From: Oscillibacter sp.
GTDB taxonomy: Bacteria > Bacillota > Clostridia > Oscillospirales > Oscillospiraceae
Direction of reading: 5' to 3'
DNA length: 46,286 bases
NCBI GenBank assembly: GCA_014799925.1
Contig: JAAVHC010000011.1
Span: 1 to 46,286 of the forward strand
Each line of letters begins with the position of its first letter. The first letter of the stretch is position 1. Below the pieces are notes generated by a model, which saw only the letters and a list, made by a program, of their open reading frames with translations, was not told the origin of the DNA and did no database searches. Both the position numbers and the translations under genes were made by a program. Shown here piece by piece: positions 15,259 through 23,720 of this stretch.

Positions 15259-16093
15259 ACTCACCCCAAATATCCTCCAGCCGGTTGAAAATCTGGGCGA
15301 TATCCGTATCCTTCCGGTGACCCGCCGCCACGATCAGCGCGTTGAGCAGGCTGAAGGGCGCCACCAGCGAGTCCACAAAGGAGATCATATCGCTTCTGGC
15401 CAGCAGTACGGCGGAGGCCAGAGGATACAGCGGGGACATATCGCTGTCGGTGACGGCCACCACGTCCGCTCCCCGGTCATGGGCGAACTGCACGCCCTTC
15501 ACGGTAGATTTGGAGTAGCGCGGGAAGCTGATGCCCACCAGAACATCTCCGGGGCCAATGCGAAGGATGCTCTCCAGGATGTCTCCGGCGCTGTTGCTGG
15601 TAACCAGGGTCACGTTCTCAAAAATCAGATGGAAGTAAAAATGAAGATAGCCCGCCAGAAAGGAGCTGGAGCGCACGCCCAGGATATAAATATGCCGGGC
15701 GGCAATCAGCTTATCCACTACCGCGTTGAAGACATTCCGGTCCACCTCTTCAATGGCAACCCGGATCTCGTCCATGTCCATCTGCAAAACGGAGGACACC
15801 ACATCCGAACTGAACAGGCGGTCGCCGGAGGTCCGTATGCGCTGGATGGAGGTCAGCTTGGCGCGGACCAGCTCCTGCAGGGCCTTCTGCATGGCGGGGT
15901 AGCCGTCATAGTCCAGCAGCGCGGCGAACCGCACCACCGTGGACTCGCTGACGCCCACCAGTCCCCCCAGCTTGCTGGCAGTCATGAAGGCGGCCTTGTC
16001 GTAATCAGAGAGGATATAGGCGGCGATCCGCTTCTGCCCCTTGGAGAAACGGGGCATGTTATCCTGAATCGTATGTAGGACGTCCTTCTTCAT
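15227..16093 (-). CDS. MurR/RpiR family transcriptional regulator
   Basis: 288 aa. N-terminal HTH_6 domain (NMPRFSKGQKRIAAYIL, TASKLGGLVGVSESTVVRFAALLDYDGYPAMQ) and a C-terminal SIS sugar-phosphate-binding domain (IYILGVRSSSFLAGYL, GDVLVGISFPRYSKSTV, VAVTDSDMSPL). Such regulators sense phosphosugars. ATG 16093 follows a purine-rich GGGGGGAGAG site. No sugar operon is adjacent; the next gene is a flavoprotein, so the target and ligand are open. Confidence 0.9.
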   Translation of the reverse strand: MKKDVLHTIQDNMPRFSKGQKRIAAYILSDYDKAAFMTASKLGGLVGVSESTVVRFAALLDYDGYPAMQKALQELVRAKLTSIQRIRTSGDRLFSSDVVSSVLQMDMDEIRVAIEEVDRNVFNAVVDKLIAARHIYILGVRSSSFLAGYLHFYFHLIFENVTLVTSNSAGDILESILRIGPGDVLVGISFPRYSKSTVKGVQFAHDRGADVVAVTDSDMSPLYPLASAVLLARSDMISFVDSLVAPFSLLNALIVAAGHRKDTDIAQIFNRLEDIWGEYGVFEHSDKS

Positions 16094-16153
16094 TTTTCTC
16101 TCCCCCCTGCCCTGTATTTTCTGAAATCCGACGGGCAAGCTAATCGCGCAGAT

Positions 16154-16873
16154 TTACTCCGTGCGCTCCCAACCCATCAGGTCCACCAGCTCCCTGTCCG
16201 TGAGGAAACGCCATCGGCCCGGCGGCAGATCTCCCAGCGTCAGACCGCCCTCCCGGACCCGGACCAGGCGCTCCACCCGCAGCTCCGCCATGGCGCACAT
16301 CCGCCGCACCTGCCGGTTGAGCCCCTGGTGAATCACAACGGACAACACCCATTTCCCCTTCCGGCGCTCCAGCACCGATACCCGGGCGGAAGCAATGGGC
16401 GTTCCGTCCTCCAGCGCCGTCAAAGCCGACAGACGCTCCCGGCAGCCGTCCAGCCTGCCGGTTACCGTGACGAGATATTCCTTCTCCGTCTGGTGGCTGG
16501 GATGGGACATCCGCTGGGCGAAAGCCCCATCGCTGGTCAGCAGCAGCAGCCCTTCTGAATCCATATCCAGCCGCCCTACCGGATATGCCCGGCCGCCGCA
16601 GCCGGACACCAGACCGGCCACCGTGGGCCGCCCCCTTTCATCAGACAGCGTGGTTACCACGCCGCGGGGCTTGTGGAGCATCAGATAGATCTTTTTCTCC
16701 GGAAGGCGCAGCGGTTTCCCGTCCAGGGTGATCCGGTCACGCTCCGGGTCCGCCTGATCTCCCAGGGAGGCAATTGCCCCGTTGACGGCCACCCGCCCTT
16801 CCCGCAAAAATTCCTCCGCCTGACGGCGGGAACACACGCCGGCGGAGGAGATGATTTTCTGTAAGCGGTCCAT
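16154..16873 (-). CDS. rluB: rRNA pseudouridine synthase, RluB/RsuA family
   Basis: 239 aa. An N-terminal S4 RNA-binding domain (RLQKIISSAGVCSRRQAEEF) precedes the RsuA/RluB catalytic domain with the YPVGRLDMDSEGLLLLT motif, Asp103 being the expected nucleophile. Family members modify 23S U2605 (RluB) or 16S U516 (RsuA); RluB fits the Firmicutes context. ATG 16873 has GGGAGGG upstream. The longer frame to 17098 overlaps the preceding gene and is rejected. Order scpAB..dac..rluB recalls the Bacillus scpAB-dacB-spmAB-rluB region. Confidence 0.9.
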   Translation of the reverse strand: MDRLQKIISSAGVCSRRQAEEFLREGRVAVNGAIASLGDQADPERDRITLDGKPLRLPEKKIYLMLHKPRGVVTTLSDERGRPTVAGLVSGCGGRAYPVGRLDMDSEGLLLLTSDGAFAQRMSHPSHQTEKEYLVTVTGRLDGCRERLSALTALEDGTPIASARVSVLERRKGKWVLSVVIHQGLNRQVRRMCAMAELRVERLVRVREGGLTLGDLPPGRWRFLTDRELVDLMGWERTE

Positions 16874-16943
16874 GGGCGTCCCTCCCTTACAGTCCGGTTG
16901 TTCTTTGCTGACGCAATATTTATACGATTCCACAAGGAAAAAA

Positions 16944-18035
16944 TCAAAAGGCTCGCTCCCACCAGCGGGCGGGCGCCGGAACCTGCTGCTTCCGGGCCGA
17001 CGGCGCGGTTGCGATGAGGTCAACCTTCGCCACTTCTTCCCCCTCCAGATAGGCGCAGACCTCCCCCACCGCCTGCCCCGGCACCACCGGCGCGGCAATG
17101 GACAGGGGTACGCGGGCCACCACCGTCAGTTTTTCATCTCCGGTAAGGGGATAGCGCAAATCCTCCGACGCCGCCAACGGGACGGAAACCACAGTTCCCT
17201 CCCGCACCAGAACGGAGGCCAGCACCCGGCCCGCCGGGGCCGCCGTTTCCATGCGGTAGTTGGCGAAGCCGTAATCCAGCAGGGCCATATGGTCGTTCCA
17301 GTCGTCGCCGTCGTTCAGGGTGGCGCACACCAGCGTCATGCCGTTCCGGACAGCGGCGGAAACCAGGGTCCGGCCCGCCGCCTTTGTGAATCCGGTCTTC
17401 ACGCCGATGCAGCCCTCGCACCGGCGCAGCAGCTTGTTATGATTGGCCAGATACCGCTCTCCGATGGTAATGGAAGCGGTGGAGACGATCCGGCGGAAAT
17501 CCTGGTTCTCCAGGGCATAGGCCGCCAGACGCGCCATATCCAGGGCGCTGGAGTAGTGCCCCTCGGCATCCAGGCCGTTGGGGTTGGCGAAGTGGGTGTG
17601 ACTGAGGCCGAGCTTCCCGGCGGTATCGTTCATAAGGGAGACAAAATCCTCCACTTCCCCCGCCACGCAATGGGCGACCGCCAGGGCCGCGTCGTTGCCG
17701 CTGACCAGCATCAGGCCGTACAGCAGCTCCTCCAGAGACAGGACGTCCCCTGGCTGAAGATACATGGAGGAACCCTCCGCCATATCCTGAGCCGTTACAA
17801 TGTAGGAGCGGCCCTTGTCGGCGTGCTCCAGCGCCACAACGGCGGTCATAATCTTGGTAACGCTGGCAATCAGGCGCTCCTCATCCGCATTCTGCTCATA
17901 GAGGACCCGCCCGCTGCTCTGCTCAATCAGAGCCGCCGACGAGGCCGACGTGCCCACGGCTCCGGCCGGACAGGCCAGCCGTCCCGCCAGCAAAATGGCG
18001 CACAGGACCCTCCGTCCCCACACACGCTTTCCCAT
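16944..18035 (-). CDS. D-alanyl-D-alanine carboxypeptidase (S11, DacF/DacB type)
   Basis: 363 aa, exported by an N-terminal signal (MGKR, hydrophobic run, CPAGAVG). Low-molecular-weight penicillin-binding protein that trims the terminal D-Ala of peptidoglycan stems. All three active-site motifs are present: Ser58-Val-Thr-Lys61, Ser112-Gly-Asn and Lys213-Thr-Gly. A short C-terminal domain follows the peptidase core. The neighbouring sporulation gene gerW and the scpAB-rluB context suggest a DacB or DacF-like role in spore cortex, but a vegetative DacA-like role cannot be excluded. Confidence 0.9.
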   Translation of the reverse strand: MGKRVWGRRVLCAILLAGRLACPAGAVGTSASSAALIEQSSGRVLYEQNADEERLIASVTKIMTAVVALEHADKGRSYIVTAQDMAEGSSMYLQPGDVLSLEELLYGLMLVSGNDAALAVAHCVAGEVEDFVSLMNDTAGKLGLSHTHFANPNGLDAEGHYSSALDMARLAAYALENQDFRRIVSTASITIGERYLANHNKLLRRCEGCIGVKTGFTKAAGRTLVSAAVRNGMTLVCATLNDGDDWNDHMALLDYGFANYRMETAAPAGRVLASVLVREGTVVSVPLAASEDLRYPLTGDEKLTVVARVPLSIAAPVVPGQAVGEVCAYLEGEEVAKVDLIATAPSARKQQVPAPARWWERAF

Positions 18036-18137
18036 ATCCTCTCTACCTCCCGGCTGTCAGAATGGGAATAGTATGTCTCACCGGGGACGGAATCAATCCC
18101 GTAAAACGTTTCCTGCTTCTCCTGCTTCAGGCGGCGG

Positions 18138-18557
18138 TCAGCACTCCGTCTCCGCCGCTTCGGCCTTCTTCCGGTCCTGCTGCTTCTCAATAAAGCCGGT
18201 AACCCGGTCAATGACCTCCGGAGTCATCTCAATGACCCGGTCCACCGTGTTCATGGGCGGCGCCGCCACGGGCATAACGCGGGTATAGCCGTCCTTTACA
18301 ATCAGAAACGCCATCGGGTCAATATGAACGCCCACACCTATGCCTGTGCCCAGGTTGCCTTCCGGGTTATTGTTCGCCTTTTTGCCAAAGATGGCGCCGC
18401 CGCCGCCCATTCCCATGCTGACGCGGGAAATGGGAATCAGGGTCACGCCATCAGGCGTCTGGATGGGCTGGCCTACAATGGTGTTGGTATCCGCCAGCTC
18501 CCGCAGCTTCGCCATACCCTCCTGCATCATATCGCTGATAGGATTGTTTTTTTCCAT
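18138..18557 (-). CDS. ytfJ: GerW family sporulation protein (YtfJ)
   Basis: 139 aa. The family core is clear: NPISDMMQEGMAKLRELADTNTIVGQPI, IPISRVSMGMGGGG, GVGVHIDPMAFLIVKDG, then an amphipathic C terminus. In Bacillus subtilis YtfJ/GerW is a spore protein needed for efficient germination by the GerA and related receptors. It is followed on the same strand by dac and preceded, 28 bp away, by the DUF2953 gene, the same pairing as Bacillus ytfI-ytfJ. Confidence 0.92.
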   Translation of the reverse strand: MEKNNPISDMMQEGMAKLRELADTNTIVGQPIQTPDGVTLIPISRVSMGMGGGGAIFGKKANNNPEGNLGTGIGVGVHIDPMAFLIVKDGYTRVMPVAAPPMNTVDRVIEMTPEVIDRVTGFIEKQQDRKKAEAAETEC

Positions 18558-18585
18558 GTCCTTCTTCTCCTTTCAAAGGCCCCGG

Positions 18586-19317
18586 TCAGGCGGCCTCATG
18601 CTCCGTTTTTCTGTTTTCGTCTGTTGCTTCCTGCGAGGGCTTCTTTTCCGCCGGCGGCGACGCCAGCTTCCGGAAGCCCAAGAACCACTTCACCAGGCTT
18701 CCGCCCGCCCGGAGGGCCATCCATACCAGGCTGACGGGCCGCAGCGCCACGCCGACGTCGGCAATGAAATCCATCCGCCGCTGGTCGAAATCCAGGTACA
18801 GCCGGACATCCGGGTCCTTCAGGCGCAGCGTCTTTTCCAGTATGGGCAGTCCCACGGCAACAGCCGCCTCCATCCGCCCGTACAGCAGCGCCGTATCCGC
18901 CGGGTCCGCCCCCGCTGCCAATATGTACAGCTTCAGCGGCTGGATATGGACGCTCCGCCCCGTCCGCTTCAGGGCACGGCCCAGAATGGGGGGCAGCGTC
19001 TCCAGGCTGTAGAGAATCTGGTCCTGGTTGACGCTGAATTTTTTCTTTTCCTTCTTCGGCTTTTTCTCTTTTTCTTTCTTCTTTCTGGGAGGCTTCTTCT
19101 TTTCAGGCGGCGCGTTCGGGTCCTTCTCATTTTTGGGGAAGATCCGCAGCTTCACCGGGCCGTACCGGACCCACAGAGATGGTGCGCCGTCCTCATAGGC
19201 GGTACGGACCTGCACCCGGATCAGCAGCAGAATCAGAACCAGCACAAGCAGAACCAGCAGAACAACGCCGATTCCCCGCAGCACGCCCAGCAGAATTCCC
19301 AGTATGAGCTTTCCCAC
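18586..19317 (-). CDS. DUF2953 domain protein (YtfI-like)
   Basis: 243 aa. One N-terminal membrane segment (about residues 5-33), then WVRYGPVKLRIFPK, a long very basic Lys-rich tract (about residues 68-100), and a DUF2953 C-terminal region containing YLDFDQRRMDFIADVGVALRPV. Function unknown. It is found next to gerW/ytfJ in many spore formers and here sits between scpB and gerW, so a sporulation role is likely by association. Confidence 0.85.
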   Translation of the reverse strand: MGKLILGILLGVLRGIGVVLLVLLVLVLILLLIRVQVRTAYEDGAPSLWVRYGPVKLRIFPKNEKDPNAPPEKKKPPRKKKEKEKKPKKEKKKFSVNQDQILYSLETLPPILGRALKRTGRSVHIQPLKLYILAAGADPADTALLYGRMEAAVAVGLPILEKTLRLKDPDVRLYLDFDQRRMDFIADVGVALRPVSLVWMALRAGGSLVKWFLGFRKLASPPAEKKPSQEATDENRKTEHEAA

Positions 19318-19350
19318 GGCGCTCCCCCCTTTCTCCTCCGGCGCTGTCCC

Positions 19351-19941
19351 TCATTCCGCCGGGCCTTCCCCGGCCTCCAGAATTTCCATCAGCTCCGGAT
19401 TGTCGTCCAGCCGCATCTGTCCTCCCTCGTCCACCCCCGGCAGCGGGGGCAGCTCCTCCAGGGTCGTCATATGAAACGAGCGAAGGAAGTTCTGGGTGGT
19501 CCGGTACTGCCGGGGCCTTCCCGGCACCTGGAGCCGCCCGCATTCCTCAATCAGCTTCCGGTCCAGCAGCAGCCCTACGGTATAGGCGCTGTCCACCCCC
19601 CGGATCTGGTCCACCTGCGCCCGCGTGACGGGCTGATAGTAGGCCACAATGGCCAGGACCTCCAGCGCGGGCTGGCTGAGCTTGGCGGTCTTACGAATCT
19701 CAAAAGCCCGGCGGATGATTTCCGCGTACTCCGGCGCGGAGCAGAGCTGATAGCTGTCCTCCATCCGGACCAGGCGGATGCCCCGGCGCTCGTAGGCGTA
19801 ATAATCCCCCAGCCGCTTGAGCGCCTCCTCCGCCCGCGGGCGGTCCGTATCCAGGGCCATGCAAAGGCGGCTGATATGTACTGGCTCGCCGGAGGCGAAA
19901 AGGATTCCCTCCGCGGCGATCTGCATTTCCTTGTTATCCAA
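19351..19941 (-). CDS. scpB: Segregation and condensation protein B
   Basis: 196 aa, usual length. ScpB is the winged-helix kleisin-interacting subunit of the SMC-ScpA-ScpB condensin. Two winged-helix domains are visible, with KLSQPALEVLAIVAYYQPVTRAQVDQIRGVDS and LLDRKLIEECGRLQVPGRPRQYRTT as family signatures. It follows scpA by 37 bp; the two form one operon. Confidence 0.95.
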   Translation of the reverse strand: MDNKEMQIAAEGILFASGEPVHISRLCMALDTDRPRAEEALKRLGDYYAYERRGIRLVRMEDSYQLCSAPEYAEIIRRAFEIRKTAKLSQPALEVLAIVAYYQPVTRAQVDQIRGVDSAYTVGLLLDRKLIEECGRLQVPGRPRQYRTTQNFLRSFHMTTLEELPPLPGVDEGGQMRLDDNPELMEILEAGEGPAE

Positions 19942-19978
19942 TGATCTTTCCCGTCCTCAATTCTTCCCCGGCCGGTCC

Positions 19979-20755
19979 TTACAGCTTCAGGGCGTCGATA
20001 TCCACGCCGGTGGCGGTAACGGTACACTCCCGCTCGCTGCCGGACAAGGTGACGATCCTGGCCCGGCACAGCTCCAGAATGGCCAAAAAGGTGGCCACCA
20101 CCTCGCTGCGGCTGCGGCTGCCCCGGAACAGAAGCCGGAAGCTGGTGATCCCCCGGCGCAGACGCTGGAAAATCTCCTGCGCCTTTCCCGCCACGGGGTA
20201 GGGCTCCTGCCGCACAATTTCCTGAAAGCTGCTGACGGACGGCGGCTGCCTCCGCTCCTCCCGGCCGATGACCTCTCCCATGGCCTGAAGCAGATCGCCG
20301 GGGGTATGGCTGTAGGTGTATATCTTTCCCTGATCCATGGGCTCCGGCGTCCGGAGAAAGATCCGCCCGCCAAACTCCCCCATGGGGCCCAGCCGGGCCG
20401 TCACATATTTGATCTTGGCGTAATTCTCTCCGCTGCGCCGCTCCTCCAGGGAGCGGATCAGTTCGGCCATCTCGCTCTTGGCCTCCTCGTCCTCAATGGA
20501 GAGGAGCATCCTGGTCTTGATGAACATCAGCTGGGCGGCCATGGTGATAAACTCGCTGGCCACCTCCAAATCCATCCTCTGCCGCCGCTCCAGATATTCC
20601 AGATACTGCTCCAGGATCAGGGCTATGGGGATATCCTGAATCTCAATTTTATTTTTGCTCAGCAGGAACAGGATCAGATCCAGGGGGCCCTCAAAATCCT
20701 CCAGGCCCTCCCGGCTGTGTACCACCTGTTCCAGCTTGTATACCGGTTCGTCCAT
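19979..20755 (-). CDS. scpA: Segregation and condensation protein A
   Basis: 258 aa kleisin subunit of bacterial condensin. N-terminal signature FEGPLDLILFLLSKNKIEIQDI, then SEFITMAAQLMFIKTRMLL, and a C-terminal winged helix (VVATFLAILELCRARIVTL). It bridges the SMC heads together with ScpB. Third in the minus-strand series that starts with the M50 protease (32 bp gap). Confidence 0.95.
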   Translation of the reverse strand: MDEPVYKLEQVVHSREGLEDFEGPLDLILFLLSKNKIEIQDIPIALILEQYLEYLERRQRMDLEVASEFITMAAQLMFIKTRMLLSIEDEEAKSEMAELIRSLEERRSGENYAKIKYVTARLGPMGEFGGRIFLRTPEPMDQGKIYTYSHTPGDLLQAMGEVIGREERRQPPSVSSFQEIVRQEPYPVAGKAQEIFQRLRRGITSFRLLFRGSRSRSEVVATFLAILELCRARIVTLSGSERECTVTATGVDIDALKL

Positions 20756-20787
20756 CCGGCGCCCTCCGTCATCGTTTTATCTGAATA

Positions 20788-21432
20788 TCAAAAGAAAAGT
20801 CCCGTCATCCACGAATAAACGGCGTAAATCGCACGGGAAAGGCTGCTTCCTCCAATGTCCAGCCACACGATCAGCAGCAGGATCACCATGCCGTACCGCT
20901 CGTAACGCATCAGCGTATAGTAGGCCCGCTCCGGCAGCAGGGAAAACAGCGCCTTGGACCCGTCCAGCGGCGGAATGGGGATCAGGTTGAACAGTCCCAG
21001 GCCGATACTGAGAACGGCGGTGTTCAGGAAAAAGTAGTACATCCAAACCGCGAAGGGTTCCGCGGGCGCGTACCGGGCCGTCAGCGACGCGATAAACAGC
21101 AGCAGGAACGCCAGCAGAAAGTTGGAGGCCGGCCCCGCCAGGGCGGTGACCGCCATCCCGGATTTTGGCCTCTTAAAATAGCGCATGTCCACAGGGACCG
21201 GCTTGGCCCATCCAAAGCCGCAGATGACCATGGAAGCCAGCCCCAGCCAGTCGATGTGATGCAGCGGGTTCAGGCTCAGCCGGCGCATTTTCCTGGCGGT
21301 AGGATCGCCCAGCGCGTAAGCGGCCAGCCCATGGCAGGTTTCATGCACGGTCAGGCAGAGAAGCACGCTCAGCACCCGCTGAACAAGGGAGAGTAAGCCT
21401 CCCCAATCAAATTGTTCCAAAAAGGTTTTCAT
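20788..21432 (-). CDS. Site-2 protease family metalloprotease (M50, YwhC-like)
   Basis: 214 aa, about five membrane segments. Zinc motif His30-Glu31-Thr-Cys-His34 (HEXXH) in the first segment and the second metal motif NLIPIPPLDGSK near residue 165. It is a small member without a PDZ domain, distinct from RseP at 28140-29216. Substrate unknown; the position before scpAB is common in Clostridia. A sigma-A promoter at 21497-21525 drives it and probably scpAB. Confidence 0.9.
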   Translation of the reverse strand: MKTFLEQFDWGGLLSLVQRVLSVLLCLTVHETCHGLAAYALGDPTARKMRRLSLNPLHHIDWLGLASMVICGFGWAKPVPVDMRYFKRPKSGMAVTALAGPASNFLLAFLLLFIASLTARYAPAEPFAVWMYYFFLNTAVLSIGLGLFNLIPIPPLDGSKALFSLLPERAYYTLMRYERYGMVILLLIVWLDIGGSSLSRAIYAVYSWMTGLFF

Positions 21433-21496
21433 TTTTCTCAGCAGCCATTATTTTAAAAGAAACTTTTATTTTTCTCATTTCAAGCGACTTTTGCTT

Positions 21497-21525
21497 AGTA
21501 TAACAGATTTTTCTTCAGATTACAA
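21497..21525 (-). promoter_or_regulatory. Sigma-A type promoter of the M50-scpAB operon
   Basis: Minus strand TTGTAA (21525-21520), 17-nt spacer and TATACT (21502-21497), 65 bp before the start at 21432. Confidence 0.7.
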
Positions 21526-21696
21526 GGGGGATTTCTCTTTGTTCCGCCGTCTTATTTCAGCTGTATGGCGGCGGGCGCCGCGTCCCTCCTCCCGCCCGGA
21601 GCGCCGCTTAAGAAATTCTTATAGATTTTTCCTCTTTCATTTTAATGCGTAATCCAGTAGAATACCATTCAGAACACACCGGGAAAGGATAAGAAA

Positions 21697-22401
21697 ATGA
21701 GAGAGCGCCGACACCTGACCGAAAATCAAAGAAAATGGATCGCGGGGACGGGAATCTTTCTCTTCCTGCTTCTCTCCGCTTTCGTCGCCTTCTTCGCGGG
21801 AAAGCCCCTGATTCAGTTCGCGCAGGAGCCGGAGCGCTTCCGGACCTGGGTGGATGAGCAGGGCGTTCGGGCACCCATCGCGTTTCTGGGGATGCTGATC
21901 CTTCAGATCGTGGTGGCCGTCATCCCCGGCGAGCCGCTGGAAATCGCCGCGGGCTACGCCTTCGGCGCGGTGGAAGGGACGCTGCTGTGCCTTTTCGGAG
22001 CCTTTTTGGGCCGGGTTGCCGTGTTCCTGCTGGTCAGGCGGTTCGGCGCCCGCGCGGTGGAGGTCTTCTTCCCTCTGGAAAAGCTGAACGATCTGAAGGT
22101 CCTGCAAAATAAGCGGAGGATGACGCTGTGGGTCTTCTTCCTCTTTTTCCTGCCGGGGACGCCGAAGGACGTTCTGTGCTACTTCGTGGGGCTGACAGAC
22201 CTGCCGCTGAAGAGCTGGCTGGTGATCTCCGCCATCGCCCCGGTCCCATCCATCGTTACCTCCACCATCGGCGGCAACGCGCTCGGCATGGGCAACTACG
22301 CTTTCGCCGCCGTGGTGTTCGTAATCACCTTCGTCATCAGCGCTCTGGGGCTGATGGCCTACCGCCTTATCTGTCAGGCTCGTGAAAGGAGCAAAACATG
22401 A
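21697..22401 (+). CDS. TVP38/TMEM64 (DedA-like) membrane protein
   Basis: 234 aa with a SNARE-associated (VTT) domain: AFLGMLILQIVVAVIPGEPLEIAAGYAFG, FGAFLGRVAVFLLVRRFG, FFLFFLPGTPKDVLCYFVGLTDL and a C-terminal membrane hairpin. Related DedA and TVP38 proteins are implicated in lipid-carrier or phospholipid flipping; that role here is inference. The start has GGAAAGGA upstream. Its stop overlaps the start of the glycosyltransferase by 4 bp (ATGA), so the pair is translationally coupled. Confidence 0.88.
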   Translation: MRERRHLTENQRKWIAGTGIFLFLLLSAFVAFFAGKPLIQFAQEPERFRTWVDEQGVRAPIAFLGMLILQIVVAVIPGEPLEIAAGYAFGAVEGTLLCLFGAFLGRVAVFLLVRRFGARAVEVFFPLEKLNDLKVLQNKRRMTLWVFFLFFLPGTPKDVLCYFVGLTDLPLKSWLVISAIAPVPSIVTSTIGGNALGMGNYAFAAVVFVITFVISALGLMAYRLICQARERSKT

Positions 22402-23651
22402 GCGCCTTGTCTATCCTGCAAAATGTCAGCCGCACCATCGGAATCCTCTTTCTCCTGTGCTATTTCTACCAGCTGCTGTATGTGCCGGTCGCCCTGTGGC
22501 GCAGGCATCGGGTCGTCACCGCCGCGCCTCTGCGGCGGTACGCCGTACTGATCGCCGCCCGGAACGAGGCGGCAGTCATCGCCCAGCTGATCGACAGCAT
22601 CCGGCAGCAGGATTATCCCGAAGAATATCTGGACGTCTATGTGGCCGCCGACAACTGCACCGACGATACCGCCCATGCGGCCAGCGAGGCCGGCGCCACC
22701 GTTTACCGCCGCAGCGACGCCCGGCGCGTGGGCAAGGGCTACGCCCTCCACTTCCTCCTCTCCCGGATCCGGGAGGAGCGGGGCGACCAGTATTATGACG
22801 GCTACTTCGTTTTTGACGCCGACAACCTTCTTGCCCCGGATTACGTCAGCCGGATGAACGAGGCTTTCTCCGACTCCTGTCCGGTCGTCACCAGCTACCG
22901 CAATTCCAAAAACTACGGCGACAACTGGATCTCCGCCGGGTATGGACTCTGGTTTTTGCGGGACGCGGCGTTTCTCAACGCTCCCCGGACCCGCCTGGGA
23001 CTCAGCGCCACGGTATCCGGCACCGGATACCTCTTCAGCCGGGAGATCATGCTCCGTCACGGCGGGTGGCCCTTCCACTCCCTCAGCGAGGATACGGAAT
23101 TTACGGTGGACTGCCTCCTGAACGGAGAAAAAATCGGCTACTGCGGCGAAGCGGAGCTGTTCGACGAGCAGCCCACCCGCCTGGGGCAATCCGTCCGCCA
23201 GCGAATGCGCTGGGTCCGCGGGAACATGCTGGTCCTGCTGCGCCACGGCGGTCGGCTCACCGGCAGTATCGGCGGGAAGAACGGGCTCAGCTGCCTGGAC
23301 CTGCTGCTGTCCATGGCCCCGGCCATTGTGCTGGCGGTGTGCGGCACGGCGGCGGGAGCGCTGGCCACGGTGCTGGAGCTGCTCAGCGGCGGCCAGCCGC
23401 TCCCCATGCTGGGAACGGCCATCCTGAGCTTTGCGGTCCCCTATCTGCTGCTGTTCGCGGCGGGGGCAATCACAACCATCACCCAGTGGGGAAAAATCCG
23501 CACCTCCCCGTGGAAGAAAATTCTGTATACGCTGACATTTCCCCTTTTCATGGCAACCTATGTTCCCATTACGATCCTGGCCCTGTTCGGCCGGGTGGAA
23601 TGGAAGCCTATCGAGCACCGGGCGGTCATGACCATCCGGGAATTGAAATAA
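22398..23651 (+). CDS. Membrane glycosyltransferase, GT2 family
   Basis: 417 aa. One N-terminal membrane segment, then a GT-A domain (AVLIAARNEAAVIAQLIDSI, VYVAADNCTDDT, GYFVFDADNLL as the DXD region, LSEDTEFTVD) and the RQRMRWVRGN motif (QXXRW type). Three or four C-terminal membrane segments follow. The layout matches processive or lipid-linked GT2 enzymes. It is coupled to the TVP38 gene, suggesting that both act on a membrane-linked glycan. The sugar and acceptor are unknown. Confidence 0.88.
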   Translation: MSALSILQNVSRTIGILFLLCYFYQLLYVPVALWRRHRVVTAAPLRRYAVLIAARNEAAVIAQLIDSIRQQDYPEEYLDVYVAADNCTDDTAHAASEAGATVYRRSDARRVGKGYALHFLLSRIREERGDQYYDGYFVFDADNLLAPDYVSRMNEAFSDSCPVVTSYRNSKNYGDNWISAGYGLWFLRDAAFLNAPRTRLGLSATVSGTGYLFSREIMLRHGGWPFHSLSEDTEFTVDCLLNGEKIGYCGEAELFDEQPTRLGQSVRQRMRWVRGNMLVLLRHGGRLTGSIGGKNGLSCLDLLLSMAPAIVLAVCGTAAGALATVLELLSGGQPLPMLGTAILSFAVPYLLLFAAGAITTITQWGKIRTSPWKKILYTLTFPLFMATYVPITILALFGRVEWKPIEHRAVMTIRELK

Positions 23652-23694
23652 GAAAGCGAGACCCCCGCGCTGGCGGCGCGGGGGTCTCGCTTTC
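23652..23694. terminator. Bidirectional terminator between GT2 and DHHW genes
   Basis: A perfect 19-bp stem, 23652-23670 with 23676-23694, around loop TGGCG. Its outer pairs are GAAAGC/GCTTTC. It begins at the stop codon region of the GT2 and separates it from the convergent DHHW gene. Confidence 0.8.
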
Positions 23695-23720
23695 CCGGAA
23701 GACATCCGGAAGACGCTCTC